From contig OZ245013.1 of the NCBI GenBank assembly GCA_965223675.1, positions 1,736,001-1,800,000 on the forward strand: a stretch of DNA of 64,000 nucleotides. Reading direction: 5' to 3'. The notes under the pieces are model-generated. The model did not search any database and was not told where the DNA came from. It saw only the letters and a list, made by a program, of their open reading frames with translations. The number at the start of each line of letters is the position of its first letter. The stretch's first letter is position 1. The position numbers and the translations under genes are program-made. The stretch comes from JAGQKC01 sp965223675. GTDB lineage: Bacteria; Nitrospirota; Nitrospiria; Nitrospirales; UBA8639. Shown here piece by piece: positions 9,179 to 18,332 of this stretch.

Positions 9179-9715
9179 TTAACCGTCAGCATCAAGTTCC
9201 AAGTTCCAATAGAGATAATCACGCCAGCTTTCTGGCGCATTTCGAATACCAATCATTAAGGTGAGTCGAGGCGTCCACCTGGGTTTCACAGGGTTTTTCA
9301 ATAGCTTCATATTCGCTTCATGCGGTAAGCGACCACTTTTTCGATTATTGCAACGCCAACACGCCGTCACGATGTTTTCCCAGGTTTTCTTTCCACCTTT
9401 CGCGATGGGCATCACATGATCAAATGTGAGTTCTTCCGTACGAAAACGTTTATAGCAGTATTGGCAGGTATATTTATCTCTCGTGAATATATTAATACGT
9501 GAAAATTTGACTGCATGATAGTTCCCTCGAAGTTTGACCATCTTTAACAGCCGCATGACGGAAGGCAACTTAAAGCTAATTGATACGCCCCTCACATCAC
9601 GATCGTGAAATTCAAGTACTTCCACCTTGCCTTGCCACAACAAGGTAATCGCTTTTTGCCAGTCTACAACCCGTAGAGGTTCATAGGTCGCATTAAGAAG
9701 TAACGTCATTTCCAT
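9179..9715 (-). CDS. HNH endonuclease family protein
   Basis: 178 residues. The C-terminal half is a zinc-stabilised HNH nuclease fold: YTCQYCYKRF (first CxxC), EELTFDHVMPIAKGGKKTWE (catalytic DH and downstream residues), then NIVTACWRCNNRKSGR (second CxxC plus the NxxK ending). The N-terminus (TLLLNATYEPLRVVDWQKAI) is the usual lead-in of a widespread chromosomal HNH group. Members are common housekeeping-like genes of unclear function and are not necessarily mobile. The gene is divergent from the Rieske gene, with about 160 bases between the two starts. The ATG at 9715 lacks a strong ribosome site and Met3 is an alternative. Confidence 0.85.
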   Translation of the reverse strand: MEMTLLLNATYEPLRVVDWQKAITLLWQGKVEVLEFHDRDVRGVSISFKLPSVMRLLKMVKLRGNYHAVKFSRINIFTRDKYTCQYCYKRFRTEELTFDHVMPIAKGGKKTWENIVTACWRCNNRKSGRLPHEANMKLLKNPVKPRWTPRLTLMIGIRNAPESWRDYLYWNLELDADG

Positions 9716-9872
9716 GGAGATGACAAATGAGAGTATTTCACTTCCACAATCCCAAGGGCCTATTCATTCCTATAGCATCGTCCACCAGAAGGAATCAACA
9801 TGTCACCTTAGAGCTCTTGATGCAATAAAGCTCCCTTGCTACACTTATTGTCTTTTCAAAATACACGCAAGA

Positions 9873-10211
9873 ATGGAAAAACACTTTATCACCGTTGCCA
9901 ACACTAAAGACCTCGAGCCAGGAACCTGTCGCTCTGTCGAACTGAAAGAAGCCGGCCTAGCCCTATTCAATATTGAGGGAACAATCTATGCTCTTGATAA
10001 CACGTGTCCCCATGCAGGGGGGCCTTTAGGAGAAGGGACGGTTGAAGGGACCCTTGTCGCCTGCCCTTGGCACGGATGGAAATTCGATATTCCAACTGGG
10101 ACCTGCCTTAAAAATCCCAGTGAGTCTTGGAAAGTCGCAAGCTATGAAGTGCGTGAAACTAATGGGCTTATCCAAGTCGCACTTCCCTCTCCTGCTCAAG
10201 AAACTTCTTAA
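9873..10211 (+). CDS. Rieske [2Fe-2S] ferredoxin-like protein
   Basis: 112 residues from ATG 9873. The frame is open for 53 codons further up, but that part has no family resemblance and the alignment with Rieske proteins begins at MEKHFITVANTKDLEPGT. The two cluster-binding motifs are complete: CPHAGGPLGEG (C-x-H) and CPWHGWKFDIPTG (C-x2-H). The length and lack of membrane segment match soluble Rieske ferredoxins (NirD/BphF type), which pass electrons to oxygenases or reductases. No oxygenase partner lies nearby. It runs convergently into the following gene with a four-base overlap of the two stops. Confidence 0.9.
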   Translation: MEKHFITVANTKDLEPGTCRSVELKEAGLALFNIEGTIYALDNTCPHAGGPLGEGTVEGTLVACPWHGWKFDIPTGTCLKNPSESWKVASYEVRETNGLIQVALPSPAQETS

Positions 10212-10648
10212 GAAATCTCATCTGAGTGAGGAAGAGGCGCTAACTCATAAAGAGGCATCAGGCTGCTTGCAGGTAGCGTCACAACTTTAATCCACTTTTC
10301 CTTTAAATTCACTCTCCAGGCAAAGTCTCGCTCAATCCATCCCGTCTCGCCTTTTTCACGAATCAGGCGACTCACGACATAGGTCTCTTTTTTCTTGTCG
10401 CCTGCAGAGGCCACCCGCCAATTTCCAACTCGCACCGGATGTCCAAGTGACTCGATGTCAGCTATCACCTTAACCATTGACTGCTCAATCGTAGACGAAT
10501 CCCGGGCACGATGGGTTTTCACCCGCTCCAACGCTTCTAGTGCTTTGGGGTCGTCTGGTAATTGAGGACCCTTGGGTGGTTGAGTGGAATAGAACCATAG
10601 TAATCCCAACGCACCAAGAGCTATGAAAAAAATAACTGGTTTTGACAT
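10208..10648 (-). CDS. Membrane-anchored hypothetical protein
   Basis: 146 residues. A hydrophobic segment (residues 4-20, PVIFFIALGALGLLWFY) followed by a proline-rich linker suggests an N-terminal anchor with the rest outside the cytoplasm. The remainder is charged and seems to form a small globular domain (ESLGHPVRVGNWRVASAGDK, then WIERDFAWRVNLKEKWIKVV). No family is recognised. The start is supported by a GAAGGT site a few bases upstream. Its stop overlaps the Rieske gene stop on the opposite strand. Confidence 0.65.
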   Translation of the reverse strand: MSKPVIFFIALGALGLLWFYSTQPPKGPQLPDDPKALEALERVKTHRARDSSTIEQSMVKVIADIESLGHPVRVGNWRVASAGDKKKETYVVSRLIREKGETGWIERDFAWRVNLKEKWIKVVTLPASSLMPLYELAPLPHSDEIS

Positions 10649-10762
10649 ACGTACCTTCTCTATATCAGGGGACCACTATATCCGTAAAGATCCCGGATAG
10701 ATTCCCACAGGCAGAGCCCGTGGGACTTACCCTAACTACGTTGCAGTAGCTCTCGCACAAAA

Positions 10763-10795
10763 GAGCATTCACCCACGGCTAAAAGCCGTGGTCCT
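10763..10795. repeat. IS200/IS605-like end hairpin, copy 1
   Basis: GAGCATTCACCCACGG leads into a perfect 8-bp stem (CCACGGCT 10773-10780, loop AAA, AGCCGTGG 10784-10791). The same lead-in and stem type recur near 61071-61098. Subterminal hairpins of this kind mark the right ends of IS200/IS605 elements. No tnpA or tnpB is nearby. The surrounding 10649-11099 is otherwise gene-free. Confidence 0.5.
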
Positions 10796-11099
10796 TTGCC
10801 ATTTTTGAAAAATGGCTATGAGCCTGCAGGCAGGCGTGACACATTCCAGGGGTGAGATGGCATTTTTGCAAACGTGGAGAAAACTTAAAATGCCTTAGAG
10901 ACTTAAGGTAAGGGTATAGAGGTTTTGATAGGCTGGGTAATGGATGGAGACACTTTCAGACCAACTGTAGATACATTAAATATTATGAAGTCGATTATGG
11001 ACAAGAAATGTCTCTATCATGAAGATATCACCAACACGCATGTCCTGATTCGCTTATCAACAAGAACGAAAATAACAATGCCCTAATTTTTTTCTTTTT

Positions 11100-11558
11100 T
11101 CACTTATCCCGTTGAACAAGAATCGCTGAACGTGCTGCTCCTCCACCTGACTGGACGTTCAAAAAATTCATCCCGGGTCGAACAGAATCAGGGACGGTTA
11201 CTTCAAGTTTTTCCTGACTGATGTAAGTCGAGTTTTCCGCTTCTTCTGAACCAATGGTCACCTTATAGAGACATTCTTTTTTCTCTCCAAAGAAACGGCC
11301 CGTTACGATCATCTTATCACCGGGCTTGACTTCGTCCGGTTCAACCGCATCAATATGTGGACGCTTATTAGGACTACAAATGGGTTCTTCTTTGACTTTT
11401 ACTGGTTCTGGAGTGTTGCTCACTTTCGTGTAAGTCATCTCATTCACATGCTGGCCAGGCACAAACATGGCAGAAAGAACATGCACAGGGTTGACTCCAC
11501 ATGTAATGATAGCCGTCAGCGAGACGGTCACGGCAATAGTAAAAGAGCGGTGTAACAT
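11100..11558 (-). CDS. Exported IPT/TIG-domain protein
   Basis: 152 residues. A signal peptide covers about residues 1-29 (basic start, hydrophobic core, cleavage possibly near VLSA). After a low-complexity linker, an IPT/TIG immunoglobulin-like fold is recognisable: PHIDAVEPDEVKPGDKMIVT, then GRFFGEKKECLYKVTIGSEE and VTVPDSVRPGMNFLNVQSGG. Such domains in small periplasmic or surface proteins usually bind other proteins or carbohydrates; here the partner is unknown. The ATG follows an AAGGAG site at good spacing. It stands alone. Confidence 0.75.
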   Translation of the reverse strand: MLHRSFTIAVTVSLTAIITCGVNPVHVLSAMFVPGQHVNEMTYTKVSNTPEPVKVKEEPICSPNKRPHIDAVEPDEVKPGDKMIVTGRFFGEKKECLYKVTIGSEEAENSTYISQEKLEVTVPDSVRPGMNFLNVQSGGGAARSAILVQRDK

Positions 11559-12177
11559 GGTGTTCTCCTTGTATAAGTACTATAAAAACATGACGATTTA
11601 CCTTAACAAAATTTCACAAGACATCATTACTCTTTCATAGTAAAGTCAATCCTTAAAGAACTTGCGAAACATTTTGAGATATCTTCAGCAACAATTGAAG
11701 TCCCTGCAAAATGGAGATAATTGGAAAATAAACGTATCCGTGTATTTCACCAGCACAATTTGTGCCTTGCGGATCAATATGACGCATCACAACCGATAAG
11801 CTTTTGATTCAAAAGAAAATGTGGACACGACCCAAAGGGCAGAATAACGGCTTTCACCTTTCAAAAACTGTAGGATTTCCCGTACAGGCTGTAGGGATAG
11901 TCCTACTAAAGAGATGAGCGGTCTATGATGCGTAAAATAAAAATCAAAAAGACAAGAACAATCAGGTTTGTGGACAAGGCAAAGAGGTCAAATCAACAAG
12001 CGGCAAGCTAGGCAAGAAGTTATCTGACCTCGGCCAATCGCATTAGACGGCCTGGAAACTTACCAGAAACGAGAATCCAACATTCAATCAACAATAAAAT
12101 CAGGCATAGCCGACTTCTATTGAAAGAGACTCCTTACGCAAATTATTTCGAAGTCATACTTTCTAATAGGAGGTTAG
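11559..12177. other. Gene-free stretch
   Basis: About 620 bases upstream of the IPT gene and downstream of cbiZ. No coding frame with a ribosome site, terminator hairpin or repeat was found. It could hide a small RNA, but nothing in the sequence shows this. Confidence 0.5.
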
Positions 12178-12918
12178 TCAAACGGAGCATTCAAATGTTT
12201 TCCATTTCCGATCATTTTTCAAGCCTTGCATAACTCCGCGAGATACCACTCGCCCGATGAGTTCGCCAATCTTGGTATGGGTACCGCCATATCGGCAATA
12301 TGGGCCTTTGCCCCCAACAATTGCGATGACATCAGTCCCAGTTCCAGTTGCAAAGCTACAACCAGAACTGCTCCGCACTTTTTCTTCCGCTAACATTGAA
12401 GTCTTACCCTCAGTTGCCACCCCAACAGCGCACACCATTGCTGCTACACTAAACCTTACGTTCGTTACAAGGATGATATTGATGGTTCCGATCTGAGGAA
12501 GGGAGTTCTTTGATGGAATCGTCCGAGTTGGTTCGCCTGCTCGAACTGCATTGGCGACGCCCACGGTAAAAAATCCTTCTATCCATATACCATCTGTCTC
12601 TTCGCGTTTGAGCACAAGACAGCGGAGATTCACAGCAGTCATCAACCCCACACATGGTTTTCGAATCTTTAATCTTTCCGCTAATTTTCCGAGATAGCGA
12701 CTCGGATCCTCCAACACATCTGAATGACATCCCTCCCGATTGCGATCAATGGGATCGGAATACACTTGATGATTCAATACGGCATGGGCTTTGACAATTC
12801 CTCCTCCATGCACGGCTGATGAAATCACGCGACGCGGGGAAGCAAAAGGAATAATGAGCGTATTATTCTCAACCTTATAAGAAGTCATCCATTTCTCTGA
12901 CTTCCTTAATTTTTTCAT
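12178..12918 (-). CDS. cbiZ: Adenosylcobinamide amidohydrolase
   Basis: 246 residues from ATG 12918, which overlaps the cobD stop (ATGA); the in-frame start at 12930 lies inside cobD. The CbiZ pattern is clear: ISSAVHGGGIVKAHAVLNHQ, VGLMTAVNLRCL, AVRAGEPTRT, INIILVTNVRFSVAAMVCAV and GTGTDVIAIVGGKGPYCRYG. CbiZ cleaves the aminopropanol side chain of adenosylcobinamide or of a foreign cobamide to give adenosylcobyric acid, which re-enters synthesis and can receive another lower ligand. Its place at the end of the nucleotide-loop operon, together with bluB and btuFCD elsewhere in the locus, fits corrinoid remodelling. It is last in the cluster. Confidence 0.88.
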   Translation of the reverse strand: MKKLRKSEKWMTSYKVENNTLIIPFASPRRVISSAVHGGGIVKAHAVLNHQVYSDPIDRNREGCHSDVLEDPSRYLGKLAERLKIRKPCVGLMTAVNLRCLVLKREETDGIWIEGFFTVGVANAVRAGEPTRTIPSKNSLPQIGTINIILVTNVRFSVAAMVCAVGVATEGKTSMLAEEKVRSSSGCSFATGTGTDVIAIVGGKGPYCRYGGTHTKIGELIGRVVSRGVMQGLKNDRKWKTFECSV

Positions 12919-14042
12919 TTGAGAGCGCATTCGAGTGCGTTGACAAGCCGATCATTTTCCTTCGGTCGACGCACGGCCAGTCGTATGGTTGGCACATATA
13001 TTCCAGCAAAATTCCGACAATCTCTAACGAGAATACCGTTGTTGCCAAGATACGTCTCTACCCTTGGCACATGGCATTCAGATGGAATCTCCACCATGAC
13101 GAAATTGGCAGAAGATGGATAGACACGTATACCCGCCACGCGACTCAATCGTTGAGTAAACCGTTTTCGTTCCTGCTTCATAAATTCCAAAGATCGCCGA
13201 CGAAAATCCGTATCGAGAAGCGCGGCATGAGCGGCGTCTTGCGCCAATGTATTCACCGACCATGGAGGCAAAAGAGACTGCACAGCATTGACAACATCAG
13301 GAGACCCAATCAGATATCCAGCCCGTATCCCGGGCAAGGCATAAAATTTCGTGAAGCTTCGAAGGACTATGAGATGCGTATACTTTTTCACATCTTTGAA
13401 GATCGAACGATGAGCACAATAGTCGACAAATGCTTCATCGACAACCACGTACACCTTGGCTTCTTGAGCAATCTCTAATAACTCATGAATTTCACGGCGT
13501 GAACACGCCTGTCCGGTCGGACTATTAGGATTGCAGAGGAACATGATGTCAACCGCAGTCGCGTGAATGTCTGTCGTATGAGTTCGTTTGTGCCTACTAT
13601 GATTCTTCTTGGAGAGTATTTGGCAAACCTTATCAATAGGCGGTTGATAGTTTTGCTCGCGAGTGGCGTGAACATACGAGCTCCTCGCGCCTGCATGTTT
13701 AAGGGCTCGTTCAAACTCCATAAACGTCGGACCTATGACAAGACCATGTCGACATTCAAGTGCCCGGGGAAGAACAGAAATCAATTCTGCAGATCCATTC
13801 CCGACAACGAGGTGATCTTCTGAAATATCGTGGGCGTGAGCCAGCGCCTTTCGCAGTGGATACGCATTGACTTCGGGGTAATGAACAACACGAGGAACCG
13901 CACCTACCAACGAGCGGCGAATGGCGGAAGAAAGACCAAGAGGATTAATACTCGCGCTGAAATCTAGTATCTTTGAGATTGGTCGACCCTGTTCACGAGC
14001 AACCCGATAGATGTCTCCACCATGGACAACATCCGCAATCAC
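12915..14042 (-). CDS. cobD: L-threonine-O-3-phosphate decarboxylase
   Basis: 375 residues, a class I PLP aminotransferase-fold protein. Visible are the N-terminal HGGDIYRVAREQG (typical of CobD/CobC), the phosphate-site GNGSAELI, NPNSPTG near residue 171, and the Schiff-base lysine at about 232 in LRSFTKFYALPGIRAGYLIG. The enzyme makes (R)-1-amino-2-propanol phosphate, which CbiB attaches to cobyric acid. Fusion to other domains is absent. It overlaps cbiB upstream and cbiZ downstream by four bases each (ATGA), so all three are tightly coupled. HisC is the main look-alike, but the N-terminal motif and context decide for CobD. Confidence 0.88.
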   Translation of the reverse strand: MIADVVHGGDIYRVAREQGRPISKILDFSASINPLGLSSAIRRSLVGAVPRVVHYPEVNAYPLRKALAHAHDISEDHLVVGNGSAELISVLPRALECRHGLVIGPTFMEFERALKHAGARSSYVHATREQNYQPPIDKVCQILSKKNHSRHKRTHTTDIHATAVDIMFLCNPNSPTGQACSRREIHELLEIAQEAKVYVVVDEAFVDYCAHRSIFKDVKKYTHLIVLRSFTKFYALPGIRAGYLIGSPDVVNAVQSLLPPWSVNTLAQDAAHAALLDTDFRRRSLEFMKQERKRFTQRLSRVAGIRVYPSSANFVMVEIPSECHVPRVETYLGNNGILVRDCRNFAGIYVPTIRLAVRRPKENDRLVNALECALK

Positions 14043-14986
14043 AAGGAAAGAACTCCGATCAATACGGCCAGAAGCATGCCAGAGGCGATCAGCATTAGCT
14101 GGATTGCTACATGAATCTGCCGTGGCATCAAGGAAGATCTATCATCTCCAATCAACTGACGTTTTACGCACTCGCCTCTATAGTAGTTGGTTCCCCCAAG
14201 CTGAACCTGTAGCGCTCCAGCCATCGCAGCCTCCGGCCATCCGCTATTGGGGCTTAGGTGTTTGCGACCATCTCGAAGAAAAATCCGCCAGGCACGACGA
14301 CCATTCCTCAACCAAAACGCGGAAGCTACGGCAAGAAATATCCCACTCAATCGTGAAGGAATCCAATTCAGCACATCATCGCCTCGCGCGGATGCCCAAC
14401 CAAAATATTGGTACTTCTGTGTTCGATGACCAATCATAGAATCCATGGTATTCACGGCCTTATACGCCAATGCTAATGGCGGACCACCAACGGCAAGATA
14501 CAACAGCGGAGCAACAACGCCATCAGAGCTACTTTCTGCGACCGTCTCAATAGTCGCACGAATCACCTCTGGCTCTGAGAGCGTTGCTGTATCACGCCCG
14601 ACGATCTGAGACACAGATGCTCTCGCCTCTTTTAGAGAACCAGCCATCAACGCGTGGTAGACTTGATGGGCATGATCAGCCAGATCCCGTGCAGCTAAAG
14701 TCGTATAGCCAAGAACAACCCACACGACATGCCCAACCCATTCATTGAGCTGTGACGTCGTTGCAATCAACCATTCTGCGCTAACATAACACAAGGAGGG
14801 AAGACTCACGGCTAAGACAGCCCCGGCGATATAGCGACCAACCTTGCCGCAGACCCAACGCAGAGCGACAGATTCATACCAATGAACCATCATCCCGATC
14901 AGCTTCACCGGATGAGGAAACCAACGTGGATCCCCAATGAGCACATCAAGGCCACAAGCCGTCAAGACTTTTAGGCTCACAAGCAT
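14039..14986 (-). CDS. cbiB: Adenosylcobinamide-phosphate synthase
   Basis: 315 residues, polytopic membrane protein. The N-terminal DVLIGDPRWFPHPVKLIGMM is the hallmark of CbiB/CobD-type synthases. GRDTATLSEPEVIRATIETV, AESSSDGVVAPLLYLAVGGP and YKAVNTMDSMIGHRTQKY are the further conserved blocks. The enzyme joins aminopropanol phosphate to adenosylcobyric acid at the inner membrane. Its start overlaps the end of the CWC gene by ten bases, and its stop overlaps the cobD start. It is full length for the family. Confidence 0.92.
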   Translation of the reverse strand: MLVSLKVLTACGLDVLIGDPRWFPHPVKLIGMMVHWYESVALRWVCGKVGRYIAGAVLAVSLPSLCYVSAEWLIATTSQLNEWVGHVVWVVLGYTTLAARDLADHAHQVYHALMAGSLKEARASVSQIVGRDTATLSEPEVIRATIETVAESSSDGVVAPLLYLAVGGPPLALAYKAVNTMDSMIGHRTQKYQYFGWASARGDDVLNWIPSRLSGIFLAVASAFWLRNGRRAWRIFLRDGRKHLSPNSGWPEAAMAGALQVQLGGTNYYRGECVKRQLIGDDRSSLMPRQIHVAIQLMLIASGMLLAVLIGVLSL

Positions 14987-15204
14987 GTTTCAGAGGTGGG
15001 AGCGCTCAATTTCAATAGCTCCGGAGAAATGAGCTTCCCAGACAACTCGGAGAGGCAGGAAGGACAAAGACATTCATGATATCGTTCTGTAATTTCTGCA
15101 TATTGTTGGTCCGTGATTGAAACCTCGGTGCACCAACAACCATACAGACCACAAATGAACTCTTTTTGACAACGCTCACAGGTCTTTGGAATTCGCCGCT
15201 TCAT
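14977..15204 (-). CDS. Cysteine-rich CWC-family small protein
   Basis: 75 residues from ATG 15204 (a GTG three codons upstream is less likely). Cysteines fall in the CWC-family pattern: CERCQKEFIC, then GCWCTEVSIT and CLCPSCLSEL. This should bind a metal, probably zinc. The family is small, uncharacterised and usually encoded as a single short gene. Here it sits inside the nucleotide-loop operon between cobS and cbiB, overlapping cbiB by ten bases. Co-expression with cobamide assembly is therefore very likely, but its role is unknown. A broken second copy lies at 19133-19324. Confidence 0.75.
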   Translation of the reverse strand: MKRRIPKTCERCQKEFICGLYGCWCTEVSITDQQYAEITERYHECLCPSCLSELSGKLISPELLKLSAPTSETCL

Positions 15205-15218
15205 CTGTAGCACAATTC

Positions 15219-15989
15219 TTATGAGACCTTTCCGATAATCAAAGGAGCAAAGACAAGAAATGCTATTTCAGTCACTTCGTTCATGGAACCGAGAATGTCA
15301 CCGGTAACACCTCCAAACAGGCGAGAAGCGCCCCACACCAACAATCGAATAATTCCCACAACGCTCAGCAACAGAACCACCGCATTTAAGGGATGAATGG
15401 CCCACAACAGACCAATCCCCGCAATCATCGTGGCCATGAATACATCACGGAATGAGACATGTTGAATAAATGCAGCCGCCACGCCGCCTTCTACCCGAGG
15501 ATACGACACCCGCCATGCCCCAACCACCATGGACCAACGGCCCAGCGCGGGCATACATAACAACAACGATTCGCGGCTGCCTGGAGGAAGATTTGCCAAC
15601 CCTACATACCGAAGCCCTAACGCGAGAATGAGACCCGTTGCTCCAATCGCCCCAATGCGACTATCTCGAAGAATCGCTAATCGATGCTCAGAATTTTTAC
15701 CTCCGGCCACGCTGTCTATCGTATCAGCTAATCCATCCTGATGAAGCGCCCCAGTTAACATGACTAAGAGAATAATCAATATCGTATTGACGACAGATTC
15801 CGTAAAAATACTCATCAATAGGCGATCGCTAAACACTAAAATCGTCCCAAGCAAGAATCCTACGAATGGATACCATCCGAATGAAGCGGCAAACATCTGT
15901 GGCTGAACATGAGATTGAATGCTGAACGGTAAGGGAATGACCGTTAAAAAATTCCATGCCAGTGAAAACGACGTCCACATGGTTTTCAT
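15219..15989 (-). CDS. cobS: Adenosylcobinamide-GDP ribazoletransferase (cobalamin synthase)
   Basis: 256 residues, membrane protein with about six to seven hydrophobic segments. The start FSLAWNFLTVIPLPF, the motif LTGALHQDGLADTIDSVAGG and RLAILRDSRIGAIGATGLIL are the CobS signature, with the acidic Asp-rich site in the second. The enzyme joins alpha-ribazole (or its phosphate) to adenosylcobinamide-GDP at the inner membrane, making the final cobamide. The start overlaps the cobT stop by four bases. Confidence 0.92.
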   Translation of the reverse strand: MKTMWTSFSLAWNFLTVIPLPFSIQSHVQPQMFAASFGWYPFVGFLLGTILVFSDRLLMSIFTESVVNTILIILLVMLTGALHQDGLADTIDSVAGGKNSEHRLAILRDSRIGAIGATGLILALGLRYVGLANLPPGSRESLLLCMPALGRWSMVVGAWRVSYPRVEGGVAAAFIQHVSFRDVFMATMIAGIGLLWAIHPLNAVVLLLSVVGIIRLLVWGASRLFGGVTGDILGSMNEVTEIAFLVFAPLIIGKVS

Positions 15990-17047
15990 CGGTGATTCGT
16001 TTCTTGAGAGGCTTGATCGACCCCTGCATCATCAAAGGTGGCCATTTGCGTCATGAGCAAAATACTTGATTGCAGCAACCCGATCGCCAAACATGCCCCA
16101 GTGCCTTCACCCAGACGAAGCTCAAGATCAAGTAAGGGCTTCAACCGCAAATGATCTAACACGACTTGGTGACCCTCCTCTGCTGATTGGTGTGAAGCGA
16201 TCAGATACTCTCGACAGGTAGGCGCGAGCGCTACCGCTAGCAAAGCCGCAGCGCCAGCAATAAACCCGTCTAAGACAACAGGCATGCGACAACCTGCTCC
16301 ACCAAGAATGATGCCTACTAATCCGCCAATTTCAAACCCGCCCACTTTACTGAGAACATCAAACGCATCATCAGCTTGAGGATCAGTCATCCGAAGAGCC
16401 TGCTCGATCACCCGTCTCTTTCGACTTACCCCTTCGTCATCCAGACCTGTTCCTCTACCCGTCACGCTGGAGATTGGTTGACCCGTCATCACGGCGGCGA
16501 TCGCGGCACTCGATGTCGTATTGCCTATGCCCATTTCCCCAGTCGCCACCAGACGCACGCCATCAGCAAAGGCCTGCTCAACTAATTCAACCCCGACTTC
16601 GACAGATCGGAGAGCCTCTTCACGAGACATCGCTGGCTCTAAAGCCAAATTCTTAGTGCCATAACCGATTTTTCTCACGATGAGTCCATCAAGGTGATTA
16701 AGATCACATGCCACACCCATATCCACAACCTGGACGTCCACATTCATCTGACGAGCCAGAACATTGATTGCCGCCCCGCCACTGAGAAAGTTTTTCACCA
16801 TCTGCGCAGTGACAGAACTGGGATAGGCACTCACCCCTTCGACAACTACCCCGTGATCGGCTGCAAGCGTCAGCACTCTCGCTTTGGGACAGACTGGATT
16901 CTCCTCTTCTCGAGAAATGGCTACATACAGGGCTGCCAATTGTTCGAGACGCCCCAGACTGCCTGGTGGTTTAGTCAGTCGATCTAGCTTGGCTTGGGCT
17001 TGTGCGATGAGCTTTGGATCCAGCGGAAGAATGGTCTTCATGGTCAT
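15986..17047 (-). CDS. cobT: Nicotinate-nucleotide-dimethylbenzimidazole phosphoribosyltransferase
   Basis: 353 residues. Conserved blocks are AQAKLDRLTKPPGSLGRLEQ, TLAADHGVVVEGVSAYPSSV, ATGEMGIGNTTSSAAIAAVM and, at the end, LRLGEGTGACLAIGLLQ, which contains the catalytic Glu. The enzyme turns 5,6-dimethylbenzimidazole and nicotinate mononucleotide into alpha-ribazole phosphate, activating the lower ligand. bluB in the same locus supplies the base. Full family length. Its stop overlaps the cobS start, and cobU ends eight bases upstream. Confidence 0.95.
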   Translation of the reverse strand: MTMKTILPLDPKLIAQAQAKLDRLTKPPGSLGRLEQLAALYVAISREEENPVCPKARVLTLAADHGVVVEGVSAYPSSVTAQMVKNFLSGGAAINVLARQMNVDVQVVDMGVACDLNHLDGLIVRKIGYGTKNLALEPAMSREEALRSVEVGVELVEQAFADGVRLVATGEMGIGNTTSSAAIAAVMTGQPISSVTGRGTGLDDEGVSRKRRVIEQALRMTDPQADDAFDVLSKVGGFEIGGLVGIILGGAGCRMPVVLDGFIAGAAALLAVALAPTCREYLIASHQSAEEGHQVVLDHLRLKPLLDLELRLGEGTGACLAIGLLQSSILLMTQMATFDDAGVDQASQETNHR

Positions 17048-17055
17048 CTCATTGA

Positions 17056-17643
17056 TTACTTTAAACGAAGCGGAATACCACTGACGACGAAATACACTTC
17101 ATCCGCAGCTGAGGCCACTCGTTGGTTCATTTGACCGGCCAGATCTCGAAAATGTCGAGTGAGAGGGTCTCCAGGAACAATGCCAAACCCCACTTCATTG
17201 CTAATCACGATAACCCGACCGGGCACGTTACGAACAGCCTGCAACCAATCTTTCAGCAACGACGGAAACTTTCTATGGAGCGTCTTCTTCGCAAGAATGT
17301 TGTTCAGCCACAAAGTCAGACAATCCACGATCACACCCTGATAATTCCTTCCTTTTGTTCGGAACCAGTGACTGATTTCTACAGGAATTTCTACTGTAGT
17401 CCACTGCCCTCGACGACGGCGTTGATGTTTCTGGATGCGGCTGGCCATTTCTCGATCTAAGGGCTCTGCTGTCGCGACAAATGCTCGAGGTGTTAACGTG
17501 CGGCAGAACTTGAGGGCTAAATCACTTTTTCCTGATCGCGCTCCTCCGACGATGAAGATCAATTCATTCTTACGTTTTACTAGATCAAGACGCTTATTCG
17601 TCAGAGTTTTTTTCTTTGTGGACTTGGTCAATACACTTGCCAT
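17056..17643 (-). CDS. cobU: Adenosylcobinamide kinase / adenosylcobinamide-phosphate guanylyltransferase
   Basis: 195 residues. After a basic N-terminal stretch of about 27 residues comes the P-loop GGARSGKSDLALKF. The CobU signature follows: FVATAEPLDREMASRIQKHQ, TVEIPVEISHWF, GVIVDCLTLWLNNILA, ISNEVGFGIVPGDPLTRHFR and a final SGIPLRLK. It phosphorylates adenosylcobinamide and then transfers GMP from GTP to form adenosylcobinamide-GDP, the substrate of CobS. The N-terminus seems slightly longer than usual, so a later start is possible. It heads the cobU-cobT-cobS-CWC-cbiB-cobD-cbiZ run. Confidence 0.92.
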   Translation of the reverse strand: MASVLTKSTKKKTLTNKRLDLVKRKNELIFIVGGARSGKSDLALKFCRTLTPRAFVATAEPLDREMASRIQKHQRRRRGQWTTVEIPVEISHWFRTKGRNYQGVIVDCLTLWLNNILAKKTLHRKFPSLLKDWLQAVRNVPGRVIVISNEVGFGIVPGDPLTRHFRDLAGQMNQRVASAADEVYFVVSGIPLRLK

Positions 17644-17725
17644 CGTGAAATCAGCAAAAGGTTAAATGTCAGAAAAAGCACGTTTCAGAAAATTTTTTGA
17701 CCTGTTACGCCTGATGTTTCACAGC

Positions 17726-18310
17726 TTATCCCGTCTCCCGTTCCCATAGGAACTCTGGCTCACTTTGCGTTTTTGCAACCCACCGGGCCAACACAAACAA
17801 TGCATCACTCAATCGATTGAGAAATTTAACGAGATGTTCATCGACGTCTTCCTCACGAGCAAGTGTGACGCAAAGACGCTCCGCACGTCGGCATACCGTC
17901 CGAGCCTGGTGAAGAAACCCTGACACCTTTCCTCCGCCCGGTAAAATAAACTCCTTCAACGGCTCCAGATCTTTCTGCCATTCATCGATCATGTTTTCTA
18001 ATCGCTGGACATGGTTTGCCGTGACAGTTGGCATATTTTTAAACGTCTCTCCAGGCGCAGTAGCCAAAATTCCTCCAAGATCAAAAAGTTTATTTTGAAT
18101 CCAGCGCAAGACCTGTTCTAATCGAGCCACGGCTTCTCCAGCCTGACTTTCACTACGATTAAAGACACGTGCTAATCCAATGACCGAATTTAATTCATCA
18201 ACCGTTCCATAGGTTTCCACCCGTAACGAGTCCTTCCAAACTTCCTGCCCTCCAGCTAAACGAGTTTTTCCAGCATCACCGGTTCGCGTATACACTCTCG
18301 ATATGCGCAT
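17726..18310 (-). CDS. PduO-type corrinoid adenosyltransferase
   Basis: 194 residues. The N-terminus MRISRVYTRTGDAGKTRLAG is the ATP-binding motif of PduO-type transferases. VETYGTVDELNSVIGLA, the conserved FILPGGGKVSGFLHQARTVC, and RRAERLCVT followed by a terminal DALFVLARW complete the family pattern. The enzyme transfers adenosyl from ATP to cob(I)alamin to form the upper-ligand coenzyme. A second, unrelated adenosyltransferase (cobO, BtuR type) is encoded 1.1 kb away, so the function is doubled here. It follows bluB by 22 bases and probably shares its transcript. Confidence 0.92.
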   Translation of the reverse strand: MRISRVYTRTGDAGKTRLAGGQEVWKDSLRVETYGTVDELNSVIGLARVFNRSESQAGEAVARLEQVLRWIQNKLFDLGGILATAPGETFKNMPTVTANHVQRLENMIDEWQKDLEPLKEFILPGGGKVSGFLHQARTVCRRAERLCVTLAREEDVDEHLVKFLNRLSDALFVLARWVAKTQSEPEFLWERETG

Positions 18311-18332
18311 AGAAGATTCTCCTCAACCCTCA

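Noticed and set aside
12257..12496. Plus-strand frame inside cbiZ
   Set aside because: Antisense shadow of a recognised gene.
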